Notes: a model not told the origin generated them from the sequence alone. Shown: positions 1 through 7,273, counted from the first letter of the stretch. The stretch is DNA of 8,263 bases from Litorimonas sp039962885 (GCA_039962885.1 JBDVGI010000021.1:1-8263), one strand, 5' to 3'. A program made the numbers and translations.

Positions 1-722
1 ATCAAGATGGAAATCACTGGGTTATAAACGGCCGTAAAACTTATATCACCGGAGCAAACGGAGCCTCTGTTGGAATAATTATGGCAAAATCCGAACAGGG
101 AGCGTGCCTGTTTCTAACCGAGCTGCCTCACCCTAATATAAAAATTGAACGCGTATTAGATACTATAGACAACTCTATGCCAGGAGGACACTCTCAAGTC
201 TTGATTGACAATTTACGCCTTCCAGAAAATCAAATGCTTGGCAATCCAGGCGATGGCTTTAGGCTGGCCCAAATCAGACTAGCCCCTGCCCGGCTTTCAC
301 ATTGCATGCGCTGGACAGGTATGGGCATTAGAGCGCATGAAATCGCAACCGATTATGCCTGTAAACGCGAGGCCTTTGGCAAATTGCTGATTGATCATGA
401 AGGCGTTGGCTTTATGCTTGCTGAAAATCAAATCGATTTGCGCCAATGCGAACTCATGATTGATTGGTGCGCCGATGCTTTGGATTTGGGCGAGCACGCA
501 AACGTCGAAAGCTCAATGGCAAAGGTTGCCGTATCGGAAGCTCTATTCCGTGTCGCAGATCGCTGCGTTCAAGTCATGGGCGGCTCAGGCGTTTCAGGAG
601 ACACAATTGTCGAGCAATTCTTTAGGGAGATAAGGGCTTTCCGAATTTATGATGGACCGACAGAGGTGCATAAGTGGTCACTCGCCAAAAAACTTAAGAA
701 AGCAACACTCGCCAAAAACTAA
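1..722 (+). CDS. Acyl-CoA dehydrogenase, C-terminal part (5' end outside window)
   Basis: This is a flavin-dependent acyl-CoA dehydrogenase that would introduce an alpha,beta double bond into an acyl-CoA in the cytoplasm. The reading frame is open from the first complete codon at position 3, and its first residues (DGNHWVINGRKTYITGA) are the typical middle-domain beta strands of the family. The ATG at 81 is therefore internal. About 239 residues are visible of a usual length near 400, so the N-terminal half is missing. The C-terminal helical domain has QVMGGSGVSGD and then FRIYDGPTEVHKWSLAKKL. The usual catalytic Glu position of medium-chain enzymes (YEGT) is Asp here (YDGP, codon 651-653), as in ACAD10/11-like members. 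The stop lies 2 bp from the convergent SDR1 stop. The family call is firm. The chain length or ring type of the substrate is unknown. Confidence 0.93.
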   Translation, partial: QDGNHWVINGRKTYITGANGASVGIIMAKSEQGACLFLTELPHPNIKIERVLDTIDNSMPGGHSQVLIDNLRLPENQMLGNPGDGFRLAQIRLAPARLSHCMRWTGMGIRAHEIATDYACKREAFGKLLIDHEGVGFMLAENQIDLRQCELMIDWCADALDLGEHANVESSMAKVAVSEALFRVADRCVQVMGGSGVSGDTIVEQFFREIRAFRIYDGPTEVHKWSLAKKLKKATLAKN

Positions 723-724
723 CT

Positions 725-1501
725 TTAAACGCCCACCATTCCCGCAGTTGTAGCACCATCTATATTATATGATGCGCCAGAGATAAAGGCAGCTTCATCG
801 CTGGACAGGTAGGTTACAAGGCCAGCAATTTCTTCCACGCTGCCCATACGATTTAAGGCGGCCATGCCTTCAAATTGAGCGCGTACAGCTGCTGAGTCTT
901 CAGCGCCTTCGATGATTGACGAAATCATTTCGGTTTCAACAACACCTGGGTGAATTATATTACAACGGATTTTATAACCTTTGCTTGCGCAATGAACGGC
1001 GACTGATTTACCAAGGGCAATATGAGCCCCCTTGGCTGTGGAATAAGTCACATAATTTCCCAATGGCCAATGACCATTCATGGAGCTATTAATGACAATA
1101 GAGCCTGTCGCTCCGCCTGGATTCTCTTTCATTAAGTTAACGGCCATTTGAGTTGTCAACATAGCGCCGGTCAAATTGATGCCAATTAGATTATTCCAAT
1201 TATCCACCTCAATAGTCTCAATATCCGCATCGCCAATTTCAGTGCCCGCATTAGCAAAGGCAATGTCTAGGCGTCCAAACTCAGATTTTATATGTTTGGA
1301 TATTTTTTTATATCCGTCGACATCCGTAACATCATGCTTGAAAAAGGTCGCTCCCGTTTCACTTGAGATAGCCATACCCGCCTCTTCTTTGCGGCCCGTA
1401 AATACGACTTTCGCGCCTTCGCTTATAAGTCTGTGCAATGTGGCTTTACCAATTCCCGATGTGCCGCCGGTTATAAAAGCGACTTTGTTTTCAAAACGCA
1501 T
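725..1501 (-). CDS. Short-chain dehydrogenase/reductase (SDR1), classical type
   Basis: This is a 258-residue classical SDR, an NAD(P)-dependent alcohol/ketone oxidoreductase with a single Rossmann domain. Visible motifs are the nucleotide loop TGGTSGIG (residues 11-18), D57-V58, the NAG motif (84-86), and a catalytic set N109, S140, Y153 and K157 (YSTAK), followed by HPG (184-186). The second beta strand ends VVFTGR, with no acidic residue and an Arg at 37, which favours NADP(H). The stretch HCASKGYKIRCN before HPG resembles hydroxysteroid-dehydrogenase-like SDRs. The start is supported by AAAGGG at 1509-1514, 7 nt upstream, overlapping the P450 stop codon. It lies 11 bp downstream of the P450 on the same strand, so co-transcription is very likely. 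A natural role (inference) is oxidising the alcohol made by the P450. The exact substrate is not readable. Confidence 0.93.
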   Translation of the reverse strand: MRFENKVAFITGGTSGIGKATLHRLISEGAKVVFTGRKEEAGMAISSETGATFFKHDVTDVDGYKKISKHIKSEFGRLDIAFANAGTEIGDADIETIEVDNWNNLIGINLTGAMLTTQMAVNLMKENPGGATGSIVINSSMNGHWPLGNYVTYSTAKGAHIALGKSVAVHCASKGYKIRCNIIHPGVVETEMISSIIEGAEDSAAVRAQFEGMAALNRMGSVEEIAGLVTYLSSDEAAFISGASYNIDGATTAGMVGV

Positions 1502-1512
1502 ATTCTTACCCT

Positions 1513-2790
1513 TTAGACTTTTTCATATTCAATGTTTAATTCAAGAACGCCCCTTAAAAGTACGCTTGGCAAATAGACCAAATCGCCTTGCGATGTGTCG
1601 AGCTTAATATTCTTCAGGCGTTTTAGCAGGATAGGAAAAGCGATTTGTAGCTCCCTTCGGGCGAGCTGGGCTCCGATACAAGTATGTATACCGGCTCCGA
1701 ATGCCAAATGCTCTTTGGCGTTTTCACGTGTGAGGTCAAACGCATCAGGATTATCGAACTTTTCTTTGTCACGGTTTCCTGAACCGAACCGTATCATTAA
1801 AAGTTCATTCTTCTTAATTTTAACGCCTTCGATTTCGGTGTCTTCGGTTGCAACGCGCCACATATTATTTGTCGGTGACAGATAGCGCAAAGTCTCTTCA
1901 ACGAAATTATCGACTAAGCTGGAATCATTTATTAGGACTTGCATTTGTTCGGGGTTTTTAAGCAAATAATATAGCCCGGCCGTCAAGGTATGCGCCGTAG
2001 TCTCATTTCCGGCAACGAGCAATTGCTGTAAAATGGAGAGCAATTCCTCATATTCCATTTTACGATTATCACCCTCTTCCGACAAATCCGCATGGACAAG
2101 ATCTGAAATGACGTCTTCCGTTGGATTAGCTCTTTTTTCTTCAATGACACCGACAAAATATTTCTGAAATTCAACGACTGTGCGTGCGGCCCATAGGCGC
2201 TGAGGTTTCTCGGCAATTCCGCTCAGTTGTACAATAAACGCATTTGACCACTCTTCAAACTTGTCGAATTTTTCCCGGGGAACACCGAGCGCATCGGCAA
2301 TCACGAACATCGGCAATTTATTTGCAAAGCCGCTTTTAAACTCTAACTTACCTGATTGCGGTAAATCATCGATAAGTTCATTTATAAGGGCTTCAAAATA
2401 TTGAGTCATTTGCAAAACGCGCTTGTAAGAAAACGCTTTCATGCAAAGCTTTCGATAACGCGTATGCTCTGGCGGATCTGCTGTTAGCATTGTATCTTTT
2501 ATAATCCAGCCCTCTTTCTGGATTGCAACCTCATCTGGGTCTTGCTCGGTCGCGGCCCCTGAACTGAGCTGGTCACCAAAATTATTCGAGAAAAGTTTAG
2601 GTTTTGCGCAGACCTTTCTGACCAACTCATATGTATTGACAAAAACAACTCCCATATTTTCATCGCGGAACACCGGCGCCTCATTACGCAACCTCGCGTA
2701 AAAAGGATGAGGGTCTTGAAGAAATTCGGGGTCCGTCGTATTGACGGCTGATAATGGACAAGTTGCTAAATCAAGGCTGGTATCGGACAT
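1513..2790 (-). CDS. Cytochrome P450 (bacterial class I, soluble)
   Basis: This is a complete 425-residue soluble bacterial P450, a heme monooxygenase. Landmarks in order are the C-helix DPPEHTRYRKL (105-115), the I-helix oxygen-activation motif AGNETT (260-265), the K-helix ExxR (E299-T-L-R302), and the heme loop FGAGIHTCIG (364-373) with thiolate Cys371. There is no membrane segment or fused reductase, so it needs a separate ferredoxin and reductase, and neither is in the window. A weak ribosome site (GGGAAG) precedes the ATG. It is the first gene of a minus-strand operon with SDR1 and is divergent from MDR1. The ending, with LPSVLLRGVLEL, is like many alphaproteobacterial P450s used on terpenes, alkanes or steroids, but I cannot assign a CYP family. 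Hydroxylation of a hydrophobic substrate is the likely reaction. Confidence 0.96.
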   Translation of the reverse strand: MSDTSLDLATCPLSAVNTTDPEFLQDPHPFYARLRNEAPVFRDENMGVVFVNTYELVRKVCAKPKLFSNNFGDQLSSGAATEQDPDEVAIQKEGWIIKDTMLTADPPEHTRYRKLCMKAFSYKRVLQMTQYFEALINELIDDLPQSGKLEFKSGFANKLPMFVIADALGVPREKFDKFEEWSNAFIVQLSGIAEKPQRLWAARTVVEFQKYFVGVIEEKRANPTEDVISDLVHADLSEEGDNRKMEYEELLSILQQLLVAGNETTAHTLTAGLYYLLKNPEQMQVLINDSSLVDNFVEETLRYLSPTNNMWRVATEDTEIEGVKIKKNELLMIRFGSGNRDKEKFDNPDAFDLTRENAKEHLAFGAGIHTCIGAQLARRELQIAFPILLKRLKNIKLDTSQGDLVYLPSVLLRGVLELNIEYEKV

Positions 2791-2850
2791 AAACTTCCCA
2801 TTTATAACATTGTTTTAAATGATATAAGCACAAATCAAGCCTCCAGTAAG

Positions 2851-2869
2851 CTAGTATTTTTTCCTAGTT
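2851..2869 (-). promoter_or_regulatory. Candidate operator, copy A (CTAGTATTTT..TAGTT)
   Basis: On the plus strand this reads CTAGTATTTT, then TTCC, then TAGTT. The same 10-mer followed by TAGTT occurs at 7144-7159, in the same orientation relative to the downstream minus-strand operon. The near end is 61 nt upstream of the P450 ATG, against 53 nt for the copy before SDR2. The spacer between the two halves differs (4 nt against 1 nt). It could be a protein-binding site or a promoter element; this is pattern only. Confidence 0.35.
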
Positions 2870-2907
2870 ACAGAAACGCTCAAATAATGGACAATAGATT
2901 AAACAAT

Positions 2908-2912
2908 GGGGA
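2908..2912 (+). promoter_or_regulatory. Ribosome binding site deciding the MDR1 start
   Basis: GGGGA lies 5 nt before the ATG at 2918. It begins on the G of an earlier in-frame ATG at 2906, which itself has no ribosome site. This favours the 2918 start, and the resulting N-terminus (MLENRKLIL) matches the usual beginning of this reductase family. Confidence 0.6.
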
Positions 2913-2917
2913 ATTAT

Positions 2918-3937
2918 ATGCTTGAAAATAGAAAGCTCATTTTGAAAAACCGTCCTCAAGGCACACCCAAAGAGACGGATTTCGATTTAATAAGTGAAGC
3001 GGTTCCTAAAATATCAGAGGGTGAGATATTGGTCAGAAATCACTATATCTCATTGGATCCAGCACAACGCGGCTGGATGTCAGACGTCCCCTCCTATATG
3101 CCGCCCATCCCGCTTGGAGAAAGCGTAAGGGCCACGACAGTTGGTAAAGTCCTAGAGAGTAAGAATTCAAACTTTGCAGCCGGGCAATGGGTACTGGGCC
3201 TGAACGGCGTTGAAGAATATTCACGCGTCGCGGAAGGTGGTTTCACGGCCCCTATTGACGCGAGTATCGTTCCCTCGCCTACAAACTTTTTATCTATTTT
3301 AGGAGCTGTTGGCCTGACAGCTTACTTTGGTCTTCTCGATGCCGGGCAACCGAAAGAAGGTGAAACCGTCCTGGTTAGCGCAGCGGCAGGAGCCGTTGGC
3401 TCCGCAGTCGGGCAAATCGCCAAGATAAAGGGCTGCCGCGCGGTTGGTATTGCAGGCGGCTCTGTTAAGTGTAAACGCTTGATAGAAGAATATGGGTTTG
3501 ACGCAGCAATCGATTATCGCGGCAAAAGCGTCGAAGCGCTTGATGCCGCGATAAAAGAAGCCGCTCCGAAGGGCGTTGATATTATCTTTGAAAATGTTGG
3601 AGGCGATATTCTGGATGCCGGAATTTTAAATCTGAACGAGCATGCGCGTGTCGTATTATGCGGCCTCATCTCAGAATATAATTCCGATCCCGTTGGAACA
3701 AAAAACCTATGGCAGCTCATTGTAAAACAGGCTGTGATAAAGGGATTTCTAATACGTGACTACGCGCCCAGATTTGCTGAAGGCGGGGCTGTCATGGCGG
3801 GCTGGATAGCCGAAGGTAAATTAAATCATCGGGAACATATTGAAACCGGTATAGAAAACGCATTTGAGGCCTTTATGCTATTGTTCAGCGGCGGGAACCA
3901 AGGCAAGCTTATACTGGATGTGAGCCCGGCAGATTAG
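2918..3937 (+). CDS. Zinc-independent medium-chain reductase (MDR1), CurA/PTGR-like
   Basis: This is a 339-residue NADP-dependent oxidoreductase of the zinc-independent MDR group that includes curcumin reductase and prostaglandin reductases. Those enzymes saturate the C=C bond of alpha,beta-unsaturated ketones. The N-terminal GroES-like domain carries the family signature in the form SLDPAQRGWM (45-54). The Rossmann domain has AAAGAVGSAVGQIAKIKGC (155-173), then GIAGG and the ENVGGD segment. Tyr282 (FLIRDYAPRF) matches the Tyr near the substrate in the PTGR family. No zinc-binding Cys/His set is seen. The start at 2918 is preferred over 2906 because of the ribosome site. It is the first gene of a plus-strand pair, 9 bp before its paralogue MDR2. 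It could reduce an enone produced after P450/SDR oxidation (inference). Confidence 0.92.
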   Translation: MLENRKLILKNRPQGTPKETDFDLISEAVPKISEGEILVRNHYISLDPAQRGWMSDVPSYMPPIPLGESVRATTVGKVLESKNSNFAAGQWVLGLNGVEEYSRVAEGGFTAPIDASIVPSPTNFLSILGAVGLTAYFGLLDAGQPKEGETVLVSAAAGAVGSAVGQIAKIKGCRAVGIAGGSVKCKRLIEEYGFDAAIDYRGKSVEALDAAIKEAAPKGVDIIFENVGGDILDAGILNLNEHARVVLCGLISEYNSDPVGTKNLWQLIVKQAVIKGFLIRDYAPRFAEGGAVMAGWIAEGKLNHREHIETGIENAFEAFMLLFSGGNQGKLILDVSPAD

Positions 3938-3946
3938 AGATTAACT

Positions 3947-4948
3947 ATGCCGCTCCTTAATCGACAATGGCTAATTGCCGGCAATCCAGCAGGGCGTCCC
4001 GTTTTAGAAGCGGACTTCGAATTAATTGAGACTTCTGCTCCTGAACTGACGGATGGACAGGTCCGCGTTAAGGTCGACTATCTTGAATTCACGCCATCTC
4101 TAAAAGGACAAATGGAGAACCGTTTATCCTATGCAGCGGCAACACAGCAAGGACAGGTCATGCGAGGGCGCGGGATTGGCCGTGTCATTGAAAGCCGCTC
4201 GAATGAATTTGCAAACAATGATATCGTTCATGGATATTTGGGCTGGCAGGAATATTCCACAAGACATGAAGACGATATAAAAAAATTACCAGATGATGAT
4301 TTTACTCGCTTTCATCTAGGTCCGCTGGGCTCCACGGGTAAGGCAGCATATTTTGGTTTCTTTGATGCCGGAAAACCCAAAATGGGTGACACAGTCATAA
4401 TTTCGGGAGCCGCAGGCGCGGTAGGGTCAATGGTTGGACAGATGGCCAAAATCACAGGCTGCAGGGTTATCGGCGTCGCTGGTGGACCCAAAAAGTGCCG
4501 GCACCTTATCAGTAATTTGGAGCTAGACGGGGCCATAGATTATAAATCGGAAGACTTACATCTGGCTATGAAGACCCTCGCCCCAGATGGTTTTGATATT
4601 GTTTTTGATAATGTGGGTGGAGACTTTTTGGAGGCCGCATTAGGCAATCTGAACCTTGGAGCGCACATTGTAATTTGTGGTGCCATAACGCGCTACGAAA
4701 CAGATGACCCGCCTCCGGGCCCCAAAAATTACTTTCAGTTGCTTCATAAACGCGCCACCATGCAGGGTATACTATCTCCCGATTATAAGGACCGGTTTCC
4801 AGAAGCCGACACGCACATTAGAAAATGGCTAGAGTCAGGAGAGTTTAAATATTTCGAGGATATTCAGCAAGGATTTGAAAATGCTCCTGCGACTTTCATG
4901 CGGTTATTTTCAGGCAAAAACATTGGGAAACAATTGCTTAAACTTTAA
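3947..4948 (+). CDS. Zinc-independent medium-chain reductase (MDR2), paralogue of MDR1
   Basis: This is a 333-residue CurA/PTGR-like NADP-dependent reductase. The start MPLLNRQWLIAGNPAGRP is typical of the family. The Rossmann domain shows GAAGAVGSMVGQMAKITGC (154-172), GVAGG, DNVGGD and GPKNYFQLL, and Tyr280 (SPDYKDRF) is retained. The family signature (V)DPYMRGRM is degenerate: the equivalent stretch is FTPSLKGQM (48-56), with Asp replaced by Thr and Tyr-Met by Ser-Leu. The usual PGLTAYFGL segment reads STGKAAYFGF. These changes suggest a different substrate pocket from MDR1 rather than a dead enzyme, because the cofactor site is intact. It is 9 bp after MDR1 with a weak ribosome site (AGAGA). 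Its stop overlaps the convergent oxygenase stop. The two paralogues may work on successive intermediates or pair as a heterodimer. Confidence 0.92.
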   Translation: MPLLNRQWLIAGNPAGRPVLEADFELIETSAPELTDGQVRVKVDYLEFTPSLKGQMENRLSYAAATQQGQVMRGRGIGRVIESRSNEFANNDIVHGYLGWQEYSTRHEDDIKKLPDDDFTRFHLGPLGSTGKAAYFGFFDAGKPKMGDTVIISGAAGAVGSMVGQMAKITGCRVIGVAGGPKKCRHLISNLELDGAIDYKSEDLHLAMKTLAPDGFDIVFDNVGGDFLEAALGNLNLGAHIVICGAITRYETDDPPPGPKNYFQLLHKRATMQGILSPDYKDRFPEADTHIRKWLESGEFKYFEDIQQGFENAPATFMRLFSGKNIGKQLLKL

Positions 4949-6321
4949 GGGCTTGGAGCCGGCTCACCCTTTTGACCTGTTTCGATAAACTTATCGATCA
5001 TCTGATGCATTTGCCGCAAACGCGATTCTGTATATTCACTAAAATGGACGTGCCCACTGGCTGAAGACTTCATGCCCGTTTGGATATGTGGAATGTTACC
5101 AAAGTCCTGATCAAATACGATCTTAAGAGGCGCAGGACCGGGTTCTTGATCGATAAATCGATCTTCATATTCCAAGGTCACCTTTTGTGTCGCTTGCGGC
5201 GGCTTTTGCCCTTTATCCAATGGAACCATCCAGAAAACATCCATGATAGCCCCTTCAGGATTACCAGGCTCAGGTCGCCAGCGATAGACGAGCTTGGGAC
5301 CATAGCCCGCCCAAAAGGTCATGTTCGGAAACATTCCATAGAGGATATAGTCGAGGACCTCAGAATCTTTAGCATGATCCACTGATAATCGCTCCCGCGC
5401 CTGATCAGCCAAAAGCGTTCGAATTCGAAAATCCTGAGGTAGATTGTCAATATCGACATCTTGAACCCGCGAGTCGCCCCGTTTGAGCATCAGCTCTATC
5501 TGCTGGGCTTGTGTGATTGGGGGGGCTACTGACGGAGACGCTGTCGCTGCCGCAGAAATTTGCCGAGAAATATAATTATTTAGAAAATCATATTGCGAGT
5601 TTATATCGGCAATTGCTGGTAATAATTGAGGGTGCGTTGTCTGGGAATGATGGCTCTCCATGAAAGGTTCAGCCGTAGTCTTCCAATTTGCTTTGACATG
5701 CTTTTCAAACCAAAATTCGCAATGTCGATTGTCCCAGTTAAACGGTGCTAGGTGCTCAATCATAGGACCCGCCCAGTCTTTAAAGTCTGGCGCTTTCGTG
5801 TCCATGTTGAAAAAAACGAAACCGCCCCATTCGGCAACTTTGGCTTGAGGCAATCTCGAATTTTCATCTGTCCATTGGGGCATATCCCACGCAATTGGGT
5901 TGCGAATGAGTTGTCCTTGATTATCCCAGGTTATCGCATGAAAGGGGCATTCAAATTCTGTTTTACGGCAATGATGGGTAATCAGTTTTCGGCCGCGATG
6001 TAGGCAAGAATTATGAAAGGCTTTAATGCCATTCTCCGTTCGCGTAATTATGAGTGAACGATCTCCGATTTCATACAGGTAACAATCAACGACATCGGCT
6101 ATATCTTGAGACAGGCAGGCCATTTGCCATGTTCTCGGCCAAAGAAATTCATTTTCTAGATCATAAAATTCTTTAGACCAGTACCGCTCAACAGAGATCG
6201 GCTCTGTTCCGATGTCGCGCCGCGGCGCATGATTTAAAAAATCGGCTGCTCCTGTGCCGTCCGCAGAAATTATATCTGCGTAAGACTGTTCAGGTTTGCC
6301 GCTCAGTTTTGGTTCATCCAT
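4945..6321 (-). CDS. Rieske non-heme iron oxygenase, alpha subunit
   Basis: This is a 458-residue aromatic-ring-hydroxylating-type oxygenase alpha subunit. The Rieske [2Fe-2S] domain has C106-x-H108 (CLH) and C125-x2-H128 (CPFH). The catalytic domain has NWKTTAEPF and then the iron motif ESHHSQTTHP, giving a bridging Glu222 and ligands His225 and His230. The third ligand is probably the second Asp of VFDQDFGN (Asp406). Length and domains are complete. No beta subunit, ferredoxin or reductase is nearby, so it may be a homotrimer using a partner encoded elsewhere. An in-frame TTG at 6324 is possible, but the ATG at 6321 forms a TGATG overlap with the SDR2 stop, which indicates translational coupling. 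The substrate could be aromatic, steroid-like or alicyclic; demethylation is also known in the family. Confidence 0.94.
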   Translation of the reverse strand: MDEPKLSGKPEQSYADIISADGTGAADFLNHAPRRDIGTEPISVERYWSKEFYDLENEFLWPRTWQMACLSQDIADVVDCYLYEIGDRSLIITRTENGIKAFHNSCLHRGRKLITHHCRKTEFECPFHAITWDNQGQLIRNPIAWDMPQWTDENSRLPQAKVAEWGGFVFFNMDTKAPDFKDWAGPMIEHLAPFNWDNRHCEFWFEKHVKANWKTTAEPFMESHHSQTTHPQLLPAIADINSQYDFLNNYISRQISAAATASPSVAPPITQAQQIELMLKRGDSRVQDVDIDNLPQDFRIRTLLADQARERLSVDHAKDSEVLDYILYGMFPNMTFWAGYGPKLVYRWRPEPGNPEGAIMDVFWMVPLDKGQKPPQATQKVTLEYEDRFIDQEPGPAPLKIVFDQDFGNIPHIQTGMKSSASGHVHFSEYTESRLRQMHQMIDKFIETGQKGEPAPSP

Positions 6322-7091
6322 CAAGCTAAATACCCACCATCAACAGCTATATCAATGCCCGTTGAGAAACTCGATTCATCAGATGCTAGAAAAACAATTG
6401 CGTTAGCCGGCTCATTTGGCTTACCCAAACGTTGCATCGGATGAAGTGACGCAAATCCTTGAATGACATCCTCAGACTTACCCCCTGCATCTACACCCGC
6501 TTCAATATATCCATCAACCATTTCAGTATGAATGGCCCCCGGGGATATCGTATTGATGCGAACCTTATAAGCATTCTCACTGCAATGAAGGGCACAGGCT
6601 CGGCTTAACATCAACACCCCCGCTTTTGATGCACAATAGGCCGGCACAAATGATCCACCTCTATGCCCCATTGTCGATGCGACATTGATAATGGTCGCGC
6701 CGTCAACATTTTTTAGTTCCTTAATGCCGGCTTTTGTTCCCAAAAATGTTCCTTCGAGATTAATTGATATGGTGTGCTTGAAATCCTCAAGACTAAGGTC
6801 TTCAATCGGAATAGGAATACTGATACCCGCTGAATTTACGATTGTCGTTAATCCAGCCATTTCGGATTTTGCATGGTCAATCGCAGAGGACCAGCTCTCG
6901 GGGGAAGTAACATCTAGCTTCACGAAACTAAGTTCATCACCATATTCACTGGCAAAGGCTTCGCATTTTTCTATATTTATATCGCCAATAACGACTTGAG
7001 CGCCTTCTTCGATAAATCGTTTGGCCGTGGCCGCGCCAATCCCGCTTGCTCCGCCTGAGATTAGAGCTTTCTTCCCCGACATTCGTCCCAT
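6321..7091 (-). CDS. Short-chain dehydrogenase/reductase (SDR2), probably NAD-dependent
   Basis: This is a 256-residue classical SDR. Motifs are the nucleotide loop GGASGIG (13-19), Asp37 at the end of beta 2 (VVIGDI), which favours NAD(H), D60-V61, NSAG (86-89) in place of the common NNAG, Asn111, and the catalytic S139, Y152 and K156 (YCASK), followed by SPG (183-185). It shares with SDR1 the layout ALHC...AYKVRINTISPG, as in hydroxysteroid-dehydrogenase-like SDRs. The start is well supported by AAGGAG 7 nt upstream. It is the first gene of a minus-strand operon, and its stop codon overlaps the oxygenase ATG. A reasonable role (inference) is NAD-linked oxidation of a hydroxyl or dihydrodiol formed by the oxygenase. 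Confidence 0.94.
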   Translation of the reverse strand: MGRMSGKKALISGGASGIGAATAKRFIEEGAQVVIGDINIEKCEAFASEYGDELSFVKLDVTSPESWSSAIDHAKSEMAGLTTIVNSAGISIPIPIEDLSLEDFKHTISINLEGTFLGTKAGIKELKNVDGATIINVASTMGHRGGSFVPAYCASKAGVLMLSRACALHCSENAYKVRINTISPGAIHTEMVDGYIEAGVDAGGKSEDVIQGFASLHPMQRLGKPNEPANAIVFLASDESSFSTGIDIAVDGGYLA

Positions 7092-7098
7092 TGATTAT

Positions 7099-7104
7099 CT
7101 CCTT
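7099..7104 (-). promoter_or_regulatory. Strong ribosome binding site of SDR2
   Basis: AAGGAG on the minus strand lies 7 nt before the ATG at 7091. It is the best Shine-Dalgarno sequence in the window and selects this ATG over the next in-frame one at 7082. Confidence 0.75.
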
Positions 7105-7143
7105 TTAATGCATTCTGTTTAACTCAAACGCAAAGATGCTCAA

Positions 7144-7159
7144 CTAGTATTTTATAGTT
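7144..7159 (-). promoter_or_regulatory. Candidate operator, copy B (CTAGTATTTT..TAGTT)
   Basis: The plus strand reads CTAGTATTTT, then A, then TAGTT. It sits 53 nt upstream of the SDR2 ATG. It matches the element upstream of the P450 at 2851-2869 in orientation and approximate distance. On the minus strand the stretch AACTATAAAATACT is also -10-like, so it may be a promoter core rather than an operator. Confidence 0.35.
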
Positions 7160-7221
7160 TTTAATAGAGTTTCTAAGCAGAACAGTTTTCCAACTTAACA
7201 GGAATTGAAATCATAATGTGA

Positions 7222-7248
7222 AAGGCTGAAATTTTGCCTTAGTTTTTT
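7222..7248 (+). terminator. Weak hairpin followed by a T-run
   Basis: A 5-bp stem, AAGGC (7222-7226) with GCCTT (7236-7240), has a 9-nt loop and is followed by AG and six T. It has the form of a short intrinsic terminator for plus-strand transcription. No plus-strand gene ends just upstream, so either its job is unclear or it is a chance structure. Confidence 0.25.
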
Positions 7249-7273
7249 CCGCAATTTTGTACACGTTACGTGA

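Larger units (their letters stand above)
2791..2917. promoter_or_regulatory. Divergent promoter region between P450 and MDR1
   Basis: This gap between two divergent start codons must carry signals for both the P450-SDR1 and MDR1-MDR2 transcripts. It is AT-rich and contains two CTAG tetramers, at 2851 and 2864, on either side of a T-run. I could not pick convincing -35/-10 pairs for either direction. The best minus-strand guess, TTGATT at 2833-2838, has only a weak -10 partner. The arrangement suggests one regulator could act on both operons. Confidence 0.6.

Noticed and set aside
81..83. ATG at 81 as the start of the acyl-CoA dehydrogenase
   Set aside because: The frame upstream is open to the window edge and encodes family-typical sequence, so this Met is internal.
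1176..1607. 143-codon open frame on the plus strand
   Set aside because: It lies antisense across SDR1 and the end of the P450, has no family motif, and is composed of reverse-complement shadow sequence.
7262..7272. CACG-TTA-CGTG inverted repeat as an operator
   Set aside because: Only 4 bp per arm pair and flanking bases do not extend it; too short to support.
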